Shown here: positions 35,180 through 50,100 of the stretch, in pieces | Layout of the letters: each line of letters opens with the position of its first letter | Numbering within the stretch: position 1 is the first letter of the stretch | Translations under genes and position numbers: made by a program | Source: Zeugodacus cucurbitae | Taxonomy: Eukaryota; Arthropoda; Insecta; Diptera; Tephritidae | Assembly (NCBI RefSeq): GCF_028554725.1 | Contig: NC_071667.1 | Span: forward strand, 29,903,501 to 29,967,500 | Length of the DNA stretch: 64,000 nucleotides | Direction of reading: 5' to 3' | The notes under the pieces: model-generated | The model's input: the letters and a program-made list of their open reading frames with translations, nothing else | What the model was told of the DNA's origin: nothing | Databases searched by the model: none

Positions 35180-37375
35180 AATATAAGTAGCTTATGTGAA
35201 ATATAAGGATATGGGAGATTTTTAAGCATAGTTTATGGTTCTGACCATGACTACTCATTATAACTATTTGTAATGTCACCTTTTTTTTACCTTTCTTGGA
35301 ACTTAGATTTTATTCCATCACTTGAGTATGCGGCTACTCCGACTGGCGGCATATCGTGAATCATTTTGTACTGTTATACTACTTTTCACTACTTAACAAT
35401 TATCTACTTGTCTCATATTTTACACTGAATGGCCTATAACTTGAACAATCGCAAAATGACTACCGAAAAGTAGTGCATAAGTACCAGGAGCATGAACTTT
35501 GCTATAACTGTGGAACTGTGTAGGCACGCAACGCTGAAACGCCGAGATACAAGCATAAGAGTCAACAACCAGTTTGGTATTTTTGCTTTGAATTATTACA
35601 CTCGAATTGCGCGAACAATAAGCGGCGAGCGTACTTGAGGCAAAAACAAAAAAGAAAGTTCGAAAAGTGTTACTTGCAGAAGACAAGGTAGTGATGTGAG
35701 ACGACCGTAAAGGTGGAAAATAGAGTACGAACGTGTAATGCTTTATTAAGTACATTGCTGTAAAATTGGATTAAAATATGAAAGGGGGGAAGCAAACTAA
35801 ACCAACAGCAATGCCACGGCGCCATAAGAATGACTACTTCTATATATTCATACTATGTATGTATATATGTATGTTTGTAGAGTGAGACACAGTTGGACGA
35901 CAAAAAGTCTCTCTGAACTTTCAGTTTGTCGAAGGTACGGAAACAAAATAGCAGCAAACGTGGGACGTCTTAAACCGAGAACGAATGGCAAACGTAAACA
36001 AAATCGACGATCACACAGCGAAACCATAAAAAAGCAAACACAGAATCAAAACAGAACAAATAGACCATAAACTTTGACGGTATCGGTGCGTTGAAGGAAA
36101 AGATAACAAAATGTGAAGAAGCGTCTACCGAGAAACACTAATTAAATGACGACGAAAGCATACAATTGTTTAATACGAAACTTTAATTGTTTAATTGCCG
36201 ATTATTGACTATTACCATATTAGAAATACATGTTTAATTTGTGGGAGACACGAAGAATGTAATTATTATAAAAGTCGGTGCGTGTAGTATACAATTAAGC
36301 CAATAATAGAAATTAATAATAAATAAAAAAGTATTTGTGTTTAATCATATGAAAATGAAGTCAACAAAAAAGAAAAATTCAACTTTTTTGCACTGAATGC
36401 ATTAGCAACAAGAAACGACTAAAGCTAATGTCCGAAAATTCTCGATCGCATTGAGGAGAGAAGAGACCCCACTTCGCAACATCGTTTAAATGATCCTAAA
36501 ACAACGACTATTTTTGCAGTAAATGAAGTTTCAAGAAGTGAAGTGTGTAAAGCGATTAGTGATTGTTGTCTACACAAGGTTCTTAATGAGAGTGTTAACT
36601 AATTGTTTCAATGACAACAATTCAACTTTTAGACGATCGCTGATTTGATCGATCTTACTTAAGATGTTATTTAAAAAAATATAAAATCCAAGTATTAAAG
36701 ATAATATGTGTTAAGAAGTCGGAATAAAAAAATTTATTTTCTATCGTTATCCTTATTTTATGTTTTTTTTTTGATGATAAAATATTTTTTGTTTGCAAGC
36801 CGATTATGTTTCAATCCAAACAAAAACTTTAGATCATAAAAGTGGTCAAAGAACTTAATTCGTTGTATGTTTTTATCGGATTTATCTGTAAAATTGTTAT
36901 ACTTTAATTTATTTTCAACAAGCTGAAGACAACTTTGCGATATTCCCAACAATGTTCCTCTGTAATAAGAATTAAAACAAGTTGCTTTCAAAATTAAAAC
37001 ACAAAAAAAAATATTTTTACGAATTTTTTTTTGTAAAAAGCTTTTTCATCATTACAATAGTTTTAGAATCATTACTGTAGTTTAGACTAACTTATGTGCA
37101 TACATACATACATCCAAATATAAGTGCTTTTCGTTTGTGCCTGACCTCTTTAGCACAAAGTGAGAAACATAATATGCCAGTGGTGCTCTTGGCAGAATGC
37201 TTGAGTAATTTTGCCAGAAACTATGCATATGCATATTTGTTCTTGCACATTTACATACATGCATACATAGTCTTTATGCTCACATGAGGCCTTTAAGAAA
37301 TTCGCAACAACAACAACATTGTACGCTTGATGGGTGGGTGCGCCTCAGCGCTACCAGCGAGTCAACCATGCACAA
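35180..37375. other. Gene-free DNA upstream of canoe coding region
   Basis: AT-rich with no family-like frame. A TTTCAGTTTG initiator-like word at 35919-35928 followed by GAAG|GTACGG is a very weak alternative leader candidate. Confidence 0.35.
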
Positions 37376-37391
37376 TTGCCGCACAGTCGTC

Positions 37392-37722
37392 AGTCATAAT
37401 CGCACGGTAATATTTGGAGACGTATACCCGGCCAACTAGACGCACTGTCTTTTGTATTGTGGCAAAAAAGGTTTACAACTAAATTGCCTGTAAAAATTTC
37501 CGTATTAAACGACAAGAAAATAGAATATGAAATTCGGTTGCTACATTGTCGCTTTGGACGTTTGTGATCAACTAAGTGTAACCGTCGACGGTTATTAAAC
37601 AAACCTATACAAAAACAAAAACAAAAGCGGTTTTGAAACAAAAAAGTGCAAAGAAAGCCTGAACCATTTTCGGTTAATACGACGATTGCTAGAGCGAGCA
37701 GACAACTTGCGGGCGACCGGGT
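37392..37722 (+). promoter_or_regulatory. Candidate core promoter and leader near canoe coding start
   Basis: TCAGTC (A at 37392) is a perfect fly initiator, and AGACGT, a perfect DPE hexamer, begins 26 bases later, one base short of the ideal spacing. Following sequence lacks coding signal and looks like a leader. CGACCGG|GTAATG at 37722 could be a donor. It lies 0.9 kb before the canoe ATG, making it an alternative to the distal candidate at 17896. Confidence 0.3.
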
Positions 37723-38175
37723 AATGCAACCCTCTTTCACGCTGTGCCGCATTTGTAGCGACAGCAACGAGGTTGAACTCACATGCAGTTGTAGTGTTTT
37801 GTTTTTGAAGAAACTTTCCGTTGTGACATGCATGGTTTCATTTGTACTAAAAACACACAGCACACCCTCAATTTGGTGCACACAAATTTGTGGTAATAGC
37901 AAAACAACAAATACCATGTGAAGAAGGCTTGAAAGAAATCTTTAGGTCGCGAACAAAACGAAATTCTAAATTACCAATATAGGTATACGCAGTACCGTTA
38001 TAACTGAAATTTAAAATTTTAGTGCAAATTTTTTGCTTAAGAGCTTAAGCGGCTTAACCATAGCGATTTGCAAACCTTTTTAGTTTAAGGTCAGTTTAGG
38101 GTTTACGTTAAGTTTTAAGTTTAAGATAAAATAATTGTTAATATAGTAAATTTTATTTTTTTTTACTTCATACAG

Positions 38176-41100
38176 TAACACCCAAGTGCTTCTCAAAAAG
38201 GTGTCCAAATGCACGGAGTTCATTGGCACGCAAGATTTTAGAAGCTAAGTAGAGAATGACACACGATAGAAAAATGCTTGACCGAGAAGCCGTACGCTCT
38301 GTCATCCAACAATGGAATGCGAATCGCTTGGATTTGTTCGCTTTATCTGAACCGGACGAGGTGAGTTAAGGCTTAACTAAACTTGATATACAAAACTTAC
38401 TAAATTCTCAAATTTTCACACATTCCATTTCTCGGCAGAATCTTTTATTTCATGGCGTTATGCGATTTTATTTCCAAGATGCTGGACAAAAAGTAGCAAC
38501 TAAATGTATACGTGTTGCCTCCGACGCAACAGTCTCAGATGTTATTGGTGGGTGTAACGGTGTTTTACGTATTAAAAAAGAAAATTATTTTTTTTTTCAT
38601 GTCTTCAATTCTCTGCAGATACCCTTATCGAGAAATTCCGTCCCGATATGCGTATGCTCTCAGTGCCAAATTACGCTCTCTATGAGGTGCATGCAAATGG
38701 CGAAGAGCGGCGTTTGAACCCTGACGAAAAGCCATTGCTTGTACAGTTAAATTGGCATATCGATGATCGCGAGGGTCGGTTTTTGTTAAAAAATATCGAC
38801 CAAAAAACCACGGTAAGCTATACTTTTTCGTTTTCTGTTTCTTCCACTAAATATTTGTATAAAGTTTTGCTATCGACAACTGTAAATTAAATACAATTTT
38901 TGCACTTTTGTTTAGCCAATCGAACAGTCAGATATGAACTTTAAGCGGAAACTGTCCAAACGTGAGAAGAAAGAACAAAAAAAGAAAGAAAAACTTGCAA
39001 AATTGAATTCTGACTCGACAGCTGGCGGCTTCAACGGTGGCATGACCAACGGCAGTAACGAGGGTGAAACCCAGGTGGCGGGCAAACTTTATACCGAACT
39101 GCCAGAGACATCTTTCACGCGCTCAATTTCGAACCCAGAAGCCGTTATGCGCCGACGACGACAACAAAAGCTCGAAAAGAAGTTACAACAATTCCGTTCA
39201 CGTGACGGCGGACCTGACACCGGCGGCACATTAAAGATTTACGGCGAGAGTCTATGCCAAGATGTCCCCTACAAGACATTGTTGCTGTCAATACGCGACT
39301 GTGCACAAGCCGTTGTTCGGGAAATGCTCTCGAAATATGGCTTAGACAAAGCTGATCCCTTACACTATTGTTTGGTGCAGGTTTGACTACCACACACAAT
39401 ACATTTCGAAGACAAAAACTCAAATAACATTTTGTTGTTGTTGCTATAGGTGAACAGTGACGGCACGGAGTATATACTGGACGATGATGAGTGCCCGCTA
39501 TCGATACTGATGAATCACCCAACATCGCGGGGTAAGTAACTTTCAAGTGGTAAACATTTTCATAACCTAATTTTGTTAGAAACTTGCGGGGATCGCTGCA
39601 TTTCCAGTGAAACTCATATACCGCATAAGCAACAAATATGATTTGTGGAAAAAGTATAAAAATAGATGTTTGAAATTGAATTGTAATAGTTTCATTCATA
39701 ACGCAGTCCATCACTCCTCACTTGAAAAAAACAATTTGTCGCTCACAAGCATAAAAGCTGACATGTACATACATATATATTATATGTATGTGTACAAACA
39801 CACTTGTTGTTGTTGTATGCATACTTGAGCATTTGTAGATATGTATTTGTTTCTTGCTGCATTGCCAAGGAGTTGCCTGTAGCTCTATGCTGCGTTACAT
39901 TTCCATACAATTAAGAAAAGTTTTATCAATAATTATGGCTGCGCGGGAACAGATGTGCGCTGTCGACACAGTATGCCCATAAAAGTTTTTGGTGCATTGC
40001 ATTTTTGTTTATATTTTTGGGAGGCCTTTATTGCTGTATGCTTCCGCATATTTTATGTTGGTTGACCTGACTATTGAATTGAAAACATTTGACTGCGCAT
40101 AATTCAGTAGTGCCCGGGAGCGACGAGTGTTGCAGTAGTTTAGTTCGCAGAAAGTATGAAAAGTTTGTTGAAGATGTGAAAATTAAATTTCTATTGCAGT
40201 TAAATATATTCTTCTGGGAAGAAAATTGTATACTGTATAAGTTGTATAAGCTTTAGAAACATAATGCCCAGGAAAATATCAAAAGAATGCTATAAAAAAT
40301 TAAGTAAGTTTTGTTCGAAAATTTACTAATGGAACAATATGAACAATAATATTTCAAACAAAAAATGGAAAGTGAAAAACTAGTGTCAAGTGGAGCCTAT
40401 TCGTACTGTTAAAACTCAAAAAAATTTGTGGTAGAAATATACGCGACCGTGGAACTTCGCATTGGTTGTTTTAAGTATTGAATTAAATGAGGAGAGGGGC
40501 GACATATTTCCCATTGCATTTATTAAGGCATTAAAATATACTTAAATAATTAATTCGAAACAAAGAATTATCAGTTCAAATTAGAAATATTACTGTTTCA
40601 GGAGAGAGATATTTTCATAAATTCTTTGTTAGTAAATAAATATTACTTCTCACACCTATTTAAATATATAACCAAAAAACTGTTTCATTTCCCCTCATAT
40701 GTTGTTAATATTTGTTTTTTTTTTTAATTTCGTCAGAAATGTATTGTACAATGATTTATCGGACTTTTAGTTTTCAGTCACCAGTTATGTTCGGTATCCC
40801 TCACCCGGAATACCTCTTTCTCGATTAAAATGCCGCCTCTTTATATTAGTTAGACAAATATCTCCCTACCGCTTTTTTTCTCTTTATTCAATGCTTTATA
40901 AAAAGTGTTGCAGTGATCGGATTTAGTTCAAATATGCGCCGTTTCGGTCGATAATCTTTTTCCATCTAGACGGCAACTTCATAATACCCAATCCTTATTT
41001 GCGAAGAACTCGGACAGCTACTTTTCGCAAGCCTTCTTGAGTTCAACTTTACAACAAGGGCGTTCGCCATGGACAGGAACAGGTTGTAATCACTTAGCGC

Positions 41101-44100
41101 TATGTCCGGGCTATATGGTAGATGCGATAAAACCTCCCATCCGAGCTCCCGTAGCTTCTGACGAGTCATCACGAAGTGTGTGGTTTGGCGTTGTCCTGGT
41201 GGACCACTACACCCTTCCTGTTGGCCAATTCTGGACGCTTCTGGTCGATTGTCTACTTCAAGTGGTCCAGTTGTTCGCAGTAGATTGTAGAATTAAGTGT
41301 CTGGCCATATGGGAGCAGCTCATAGTGGATGATTCCCTTCCAATCCCACCAAACACACAGCAAAACCTTCCTGGCCGTCAATCCCGGTTTGGCCACTGTT
41401 TGGGACGATTCACCTTCGTCGACAGCTTCAAAAATGGGTCGAGTTCGTTCCGTTTCAGCGGCATATCGCAGGCGTTGATTCGGTTCAGAAGGTTTTTTTG
41501 CGTCAAATCATGCGACGCCTAAACATCAAGCTTTTTTGTGTATCCAACCTTCTTAAAATTGTTTGGTGACTAACTCCAATCTCCTGTTTACAAGTCTATA
41601 ACTGTTGAACGCAATATCCAAACTAATCATGCTATCATCAAATTCAATTTAGTTTTATTCAAAAATTCTTAAAACTCAGCTGATGGTACATCTTCTCCCT
41701 TGACGTCTCAAAAAAAAAGATCTAGGACAAAATCGCTTCATAACTTTTTGAAAAATCATGTCCACCTATTAATGGCTTCTGGGTTTCAAAGAGCTGAACT
41801 TTCTAGTTTTCGTTTTTTTATTTTTAACCATTCGAGTACAAACAATTAAAGATATTCAATATGTTTCGCATGTCATTATTTGTTTGGTTATGTTTCATAA
41901 ATATTCGAATGAATTCATTTAGCTTTTCACTGTGTACTGGAAAGCGTACACCAGCTGATTAAAGGAATAAAGTATATTGAGTTCTGCGCTTGCGCTGGCC
42001 CTTAAGCTCTCTGGCAAAACATTGTTGCATCTCAATCAAATGAAATTACTATTATGTGCTATTAAATATGAGAATATTGTTTTTGTTGGTGAGAGCACAC
42101 CTTCGGGCGGAGCAGAACCTTAGAGTAAATTCATCATGGACTTTTACAATTTTTCTTGTTCTCGTCCTCGTCGTGTTTTTGTTGTGTAAATGCGCTGTGG
42201 TGTTTAAGATGAGATTGCAAATTGCCACATGTTGCCTGCGCGTCTATGCGCTGCAAGAGACTTAGTAAACACAAAGGTAAATTGGCATACAATAATGTTT
42301 GCATGACAGACGAAAAGGACATAAACACAGTTTTGGCATGAACGAGTATTTACGCACAACACTTTCTGTGAGGCGGGTGAATGTTGCTGTGAAATTTTAA
42401 TGAAAGTGTCGTCATGCGGTAAAAATGGCATTTAGCTTACCTTTTATGCCGTTATGTTGTTTTTGCTGCTAAATAAATGTCGGCAATGTGTCCACAAGTG
42501 TCAACATGCATGACTGAATTATGGCATGTAATGGTCACCTAACGGCACTGCACCTCTTCTATACAAACAAAAGAATGTTTCATTAACGCATACATACATA
42601 CAAATTTAAAAGTGATAAGACGCAAGTTTTGTTTGTCCGGATTATGGTGCAATATTGGAGGGCGGGTGCTTTTGACATACCTCACCGTTTCATAAACTGA
42701 ATAGTTTGTTATCTTCTTAAGAATGCTATTACAAATCATAGTAGCTCCATATGTGTATGTGTGTGTGCAATCATATCAGTCACCTACATATATTTATTAT
42801 CGTCTTTCTGATAAGATACACCGTTTACACTTGACTCACTCACTCGTCAACATACACTTTTTCAGGTGTTTTGAGCGCATGTGTACCTTTTTGTTGAGCG
42901 CTTCGCACCCTTGCTAGACGTCCGTACATATGTACACCCTAGTATGTGTGTTTGGTGGAGTACTCATTTTTTTACTAGCAGCCAGTCGTGATTGCCTCAT
43001 ACGCTGGTGAGTTGCATGCTGATAGGTACTGTTGAGTTTTATTTCATCAAGGGTACAATTTCCTACACATTGTTATTGTTGTGTTGTATTCTAGTAACTA
43101 CAATGCCGCCGTCGTGGTCGGTATTTTCATCGTAGGCGCCGCCGTTGGCGCTGTTCTGCGTTCTGACGTTGAAGTATGTGCACCGCGTGTTTCGCTCTCC
43201 GATTGCCATCACCAATCGTCTGGCAATAGTCACAAAGAAACGGTGCTCTTAAGCGCACCGCCACTTAGTCTGACGGTGTAAAAGTTCTTCTACTTTTTTT
43301 GAATTAATAATTATATTCTTGTTCACTACTATTATTCACTGCTATATAAATTTTTTTCTGTGTTTAACTAAAGTTATTGTTGTTGGTCGCATATTTTGTT
43401 TTTGTGCTAACTGTTGATTGATTATCGAAATTTGCATTTTACATTAAACAAAAATAAATTTGTCTGTGCGTGTGTGCGTGCGTTTGTATATTTTCCAAGT
43501 GTGGAAAAGATGCAGGAGTATGTGCTGATTGGCAACGGGGAACGGATGTGCGGTTTATTGGATTTTAATGTGTGTCATTGCTGAGGAGCATCTGCGCAAA
43601 CAGCTGCAAAATGATGGATTGGGGAATCAGGCGTAAGTGCATAATTTATGAATACTCATTACCGTAATAGTTGGAGGATTTGTTATAATTGCCATGCTTT
43701 TGTCAGCCGCACAAAATAAGAAAATTGCACAATTTCCGAGTGATGATATTTAAATGGAAAACAATTAATTGGGTTTATGTCATAAGCGTGAAGTTTGCTT
43801 GTGGTTGAAATATGAGCAGTGTGTTTGTTGTAAAGGATAATTACGCCTTATAGTGATGCTGTTCGCTGTTGTGTTGTTGAGCGGTCGTTAACATCTCAAC
43901 ATGCCGCAAATAATTTCACTATTACGTTTATGGGGAAGACACTTTGTCTAAAAAATGTGCAATTTGTGTCTAAAATCTAACGCTGTGACAAAGCAGGTAT
44001 TCCATATAGTTATGCGGGGGATATTGTTGGCAAAGTTTCATTCAATATGTACATGTACAGTTGAACTTCCCTAACTCGAATCATCATAATCCACACAAAA

Positions 44101-47100
44101 TCATCAAGTTCCGAGTTATGGAAGGTAATATGTATGATATTTGCCTTTTATTGCCAATTCAAGAGTTCGAGTTGTGAAGAACTTCGAGTTATGGAAGTTC
44201 AACTTATTTACATATATATATTCGTCAACCCACTATATAATTTATATCATACAAATTAAAGAATAATAATAAAAATAATTCACTTTGAAGTATATTTCAA
44301 CTATAATATTATTAATACAAAGAAAATCAATACAATAAAGATTTCATTGAACAAATGAAAAATAATCTGAAAAAAATAGATAATAAAATAAAACTGAATA
44401 CATAAAATTAATAATCTGAAAATTTTTCCTATAGGGCATTTATAAATTATAATTAAATAATTGACAACTTTTCTACTGGAAAATACTCAGTATCACAGTT
44501 TTCTTTATTACTATTATTATCTAGCGATATTTGATTGATTAACTAATATGTTTATCTACCGTAAATCTGAAATAATGATTACTATGCTCTATAATTATTT
44601 ACTATGCTCTGCTAACGTCATCACGAATATGACCTTTATTTACTGCCAACATTTGATTATTTATATATGTATTATATAATGCATTACTCTGTAGGTACAA
44701 AATATGTACGCAGAGAAATATAGAAAGCTCACTTCGAAAATTATTTTTCTATATCGCATATCCTCTTTAATTCCCACTTATTAAATATACTATTATAAAA
44801 GTATATAAATTCTCGCATACACCAATAAACAATAGACAAAATATTTTATTTAAAATTCACTTTTCCTATACAATTAAAAATATTGAATAAGGAAATCAAT
44901 AATCCAGAATATTTTAAACATAAACGAAATAACATTTAGATTTAGTTTTAGTGTCGTTTGAACAATAGTCGGTCTATCTAACGGGGTGGAACCCAGCTCT
45001 AGCCAAGGGCTATCATCACAATAGCTTACTCCAAATCTACTCTGCGTTGTCATATTAACAATAGCACTATTTAAATTAGAAAAAAACTTTAACTGATATT
45101 TTCACAATATTTTGAAATATAATTATAATAAGTTAAAAAAAAAATCGATCAGATTCTAGTTGTAATTTCCCAATATTTAGTGTATCCATATTATATTTCA
45201 TCCATCTATCTGATATTTTATATCAATACTCGTTTTATGAGTACTTTGATCCCACGACAAATGGGTCTACGTCCCCAGAACGGATCCAAATTTATATCCG
45301 TATAATCAGCAACAAAGCAAAAAATATTATTTGGGATATTGCTTACCAAGCCAACCTCTCTTAATCAATTATCCATTCGAATACTTTACCACACTCTAGG
45401 CTTGTAGGGTGCTAGTTTCTTATAAGGATCTCATAAATGACGAACAAAAAATATGTTACATAGTATAAAGTGCTGCTAATATTCGCGTGCGTACAATTTA
45501 TTAGAAATAATTTCATATTATTATCTCCATCCAATGACAATATTGATTTGAGATACATGTGTATAGATATTTTATTTAGGAAATGCAGAGGAATTGATTA
45601 ATTTTGGTTATTTATTCACAACATACCTGGATTTAATTGCTCGTCTATAACAAAGAAATGATTTGCTATATGCCAAACAAAACAATACAGTCACTATTTA
45701 CATACTTTCTATGCGATGGAATGGGTCGTATATACATACAAATCCATAATATATAAGTATGTATGTAGTGAGGAAATTACGCAAATCCACATACGACGTC
45801 AATCGTAGGCTCCTCCTCTTTTCATCGGCACTTTATTATAACGTCGTTGGATTTGATTGTTTATTCCCCACATTTACACACATACGCGCACATACAGACA
45901 AATCTCATTTAAGGGCACAAGGGAAAGGTGAAACATTTGGGCGAAAATCAAATACGAAAGCTTAAACGACATGCTGTTGAATTTAATGATGATTGCTATA
46001 AATGTGTCAATTTGTAGCCGCGATTTGTGCCAGACATGCTGTGCTTTGCTGGAGTGATTTGTAAAAGCACTTTATTGTGTCTGCTACCCCAGCTATGCGG
46101 ATGGACGATTTAAGATGATTGATAATTATATAAGCGAAGGATCAACTATTATTGTTGCTGAAAACAAATTTTAATATATTCTCAGGAGTTTTAGAAGCAT
46201 CGAATCATTCTTACTTCCAAAAGCAACCATGCTGAGTACTTAAAAGAGCTCTAAATAATTGAATATGAATAAGTATGAAAATACTTTTACTTACAGTATG
46301 AATACAGCTTTTAAGATATCACAGAATTTAGAATAATTTGGAAGTATCCAAAAGATCCAGGACCGGTTAAGCACCAAAATAAGCATATAATTAAATAATT
46401 ATGTTCTGTTTACATTTCAGAAATTTTTTTTTTGCAATTGGGTTCTCGTCTTCACAACCAATTTCAATTTAGCAAAGAAGTCCCGTACTCTCAGCATGCT
46501 CTCTTCTTCTTCTTAATCGGCGTAGGAACGGCTTACGCGGTTATAGTCGAGTTTAAAACAGCGCGCCATTCGCCCTTACTTTTGGCTGTTTGGCACCAGT
46601 TAGAAGACCCAAGTGTTGCCAGGTCCTTCTCCACCAGCGGGTACTGTACTTTCAAAGCTGGAGCGCTTTTGTCCATTCGGACAACACGACCTAACCAGCG
46701 TAGCCGCTGTCTTTTTATTCGCTGAACTAAGTCTATATCATCGTATAACACGTACAGCTCATCGTTCCATCGTCTGCGGTATTCGACGTGACCAAATAAC
46801 TCTCTTAGAAAGTCACAATTCCGTTTGGAATAAAAATTCCAGTTATTGGCTCACCATTGAGCGCAGGACTCACTGACTTCGAGTGAGCTCGTCAAATGCT
46901 GGATAACAACCTGCACCTGTGCAGTAGTGAGGTCTTTCTGGTCCGCTTTTGACCGAAAACCGTCCTTCCAGCTGTTGTCGCATAGGAAGGCTCATATTGT
47001 CGCAATCATTGATGTGCTTACTGGTAACTGTCCAATAGGTATACATGTGATGAGAGTAAGGATCAAGCCAGACGCAAGTTGTCAAAGCTGCTTGGAGGTA

Positions 47101-50100
47101 GGTGAAGAGAAACATCCAAGAACTTCCTTCTTCCTGCATTCGCCAGACTAAGGTTTAAACATCTCGCTAGGAGCACCCTCGACGAGCGCAGCGAAGTGAC
47201 TGGAATCGACATTAGCCGACTTAAGAACTTTATAAAATAGTCCAAGCGCTTTGTCGAATCATAAGGGTTCTTCAAAAGTATTTGGGTGCTACAAAGTATA
47301 GTCCCCTACCACTTCATCGTTGTACCATCTTTGGATACTTGCGTTACCTTAATCGTTCGTCCTACATTATCCCGTAAACCGAAGTTTTCATTCCTACCTT
47401 CTTCTCCAAACATTAGTTAATACCTTCTAACCAGATTATCCCAAAACAACTTCCTTGTGACTTGTGAATACTCTATAATCGTTGCTCTCTTGTCTAACAC
47501 TTTTTGTACAAAATTTGAGTGGTTAAACGGATTTTGTGGTTCTTGCTCGTCTCCGTCACTGATTAATTTATATAATATATTTTTCAGAGCTTATATTGTC
47601 TGAATTCTTGTCGCACTCAAGTCGCAAGTGTATACATATATGTAACATATACATACATATGTACTTATTTGTCCTAGAAAAGATATTTTGACGTTCGTTG
47701 AGTGTCGAAATACAAGTGCAGGACATGCTTGTTGAGCGGTAGAGGATAAAGCTTGGAACCGAATGTCAAACCGATAAAAAGTGAACACATACATATACAT
47801 ACATACGTATATCATATGTGTATGTATGTGCGGGCTATTGTGTGAACTAGTCGCGTTGAAAGGTAGTGGTGCAACTGGCATTGTGTTAGAACCAAGCTCG
47901 GTGCTGTGAATACGCACAGGCAATGCGCGATAAGTTCTTTTTGTTGGTTGCACTTTTTTACCGATTCTCATTTTCAGTTTTCCCCCCAACTTGTGGCTGA
48001 AGTTCTGAAAGCATATAGAAATATATACGCATGTACTTGTATATTTGTACCACGAACCAAAGTTTTAATGTGGCCCAAACAATAGAGCGACAGTCAAGAG
48101 TCACAGCGAACGGGGCGCGTCAAAACCAATAGAAACATACCACAAACATACTACAGCATAATACCGCTTCCTTCTGCGCTTATTAACAATAATTCGTCGA
48201 GTTTGTTCAGTAATCATTTCACAGCGAAACGAAACGGTTGCACTGCGTCCTGTGTCAGGATACGCTGCGGGTAGGGTTGGCTTTGTTGGAGCCTCAAGGA
48301 GCTTTTCTCACCTATCAACTTTTCGATTTTATGGTAGCGACATTGATAACCAATTGTGTACTACCCTCCAGGTGAGTGTTGTCTACTACATGCGATATTA
48401 GAGACATTTCCCAACACCAGCGACGATTACCTGTGTTGGCCAAAATGGTTTGCTCTGACAGTGTGTAGTGTGTGGAGTGGCATACTTTAGAGCTGCAAGA
48501 ACAAAAACATTAAGAAGGTAATAAAATTGTCATAATGACTTTTCACAATTACGCGTAAACGCGTACCCGACTCTTCTACATGTGGCAGTTGATTTACTCT
48601 CTGTTGGCATACCCACGGTCGCTTTTCAGCACCCTTTTGAGATGTTATATTTCATTACGAATACCGAAAATTCCAACGCGAAATCGCATTTCACTTTCAT
48701 AAAAATCAATATCAGCAACGAATACCAGCGGAAGAGCACTTCACCGGTGCCGGTGACAATAGCGCCATTGCCTTGTATCCTATGTACACAATAAGTGCAT
48801 GTACATACACACACCTACACCTGCACGTGTGCAAATAAAGCACGAAGCAGTTAAAGACCCAGTTGTGAAAACTTGAATATAACTAAATGACTAACGGTAT
48901 AACCTTCCTTTTAGTGGAAATGTCATAGAACTGAATATAGTGACTCAAACATGAGTAAGTGCCAGTTCCGGGAAATGCGACAAGCACTTAATCGTTCCTC
49001 AGTGGCATTACAATTACCAACGTTTGGTTGAAAAGGAGTGGCTGTGCTTTGTCAAGTAACACTACCGCATCCGGCTTTAGAGTAGAGTACGCCCTTGTGG
49101 CATACTAGCCAAGGTGTGGCTATAAGATAATACGACTCCTGTACATGGCTTCATAGATCTTCCGCAAATCACGGGTCATGATCCCCTGAATTCTCGTTAG
49201 GTACAGTTCTTAGCTTGTTTTGGAAAATTGTAGTAAATATTTATTTTATATTTGTATATATCTGAATGGTCGATACAAGTAAACCTTCCAAGAATATTAA
49301 TTCTCATAGAACACGTTTAAAAAGTAATCCTGTAGAAAAGAATCGACATTTTCACAGGTCATACAATGAAGAACTACATAAAAATGAAGTATATGATCAT
49401 ACAGCTTTGTTTTGTTTTCTATTACAGATTTGTAACTACCTAGATTTGAGAATAAAAATTATTGTAAAATATCCACAAAGTTACTATAATATATCGAAGT
49501 TTATTTCTATCTCAAACTCATTTGAGATCTTCTAAGGCTAAGACTTCATAAATATTTCGTAAGAACAACTCAAGTACTTTTAATAGAGTCTAATCTAAAT
49601 AACGAAGACGCCAATATCTATAAATAAATAACTAAACTAGTATAAATAATTAAATTTCTCAGAAAAGTATAAAATACAAAAAAAAAATTAATATCCCTCT
49701 TACCAGCTCTCAGTTTCATTATTGAGGTATGAGAAAGGAAGGAATCGGTCAAATCGGATTTTTGAATTTAATAGCCTTTTTACACAGGAGCTAATTGATC
49801 AATTAACCGGCCTATGCTCGATTTAAACGAGACGTACGATATACATTCTTTGTCTGCGATTGGCTGAATTTGTTTAGAAAAAAAACTACGGTAGATGTTG
49901 CTGCTAAAAATATCAATCAGCTGATGAAACTTACTTCTTATGAAAAGCAAAAACAAAAATGTATAACAGCTGATCGGTTATCGAGTAGCCGGCAGTGTAA
50001 AAGGCAAAAAAGGGTTTCTCAATCAAAATTTTAGTTGATCAATTACTTTGGCTGTGTAAAAACGCTAAAAGGTTTCAGGAACAAGTTAACTACTTTTCAA

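Noticed and set aside
37390..37917. 175-codon minus-strand frame upstream of canoe
   Set aside because: Cys/Phe-rich composition with no domain. The opposite strand looks like leader sequence, and an unrelated 91-codon plus frame overlaps it.
41037..41522. 161-codon plus-strand frame
   Set aside because: Shadow of the minus-strand mariner remnant, whose own translation shows the recognisable transposase motifs.
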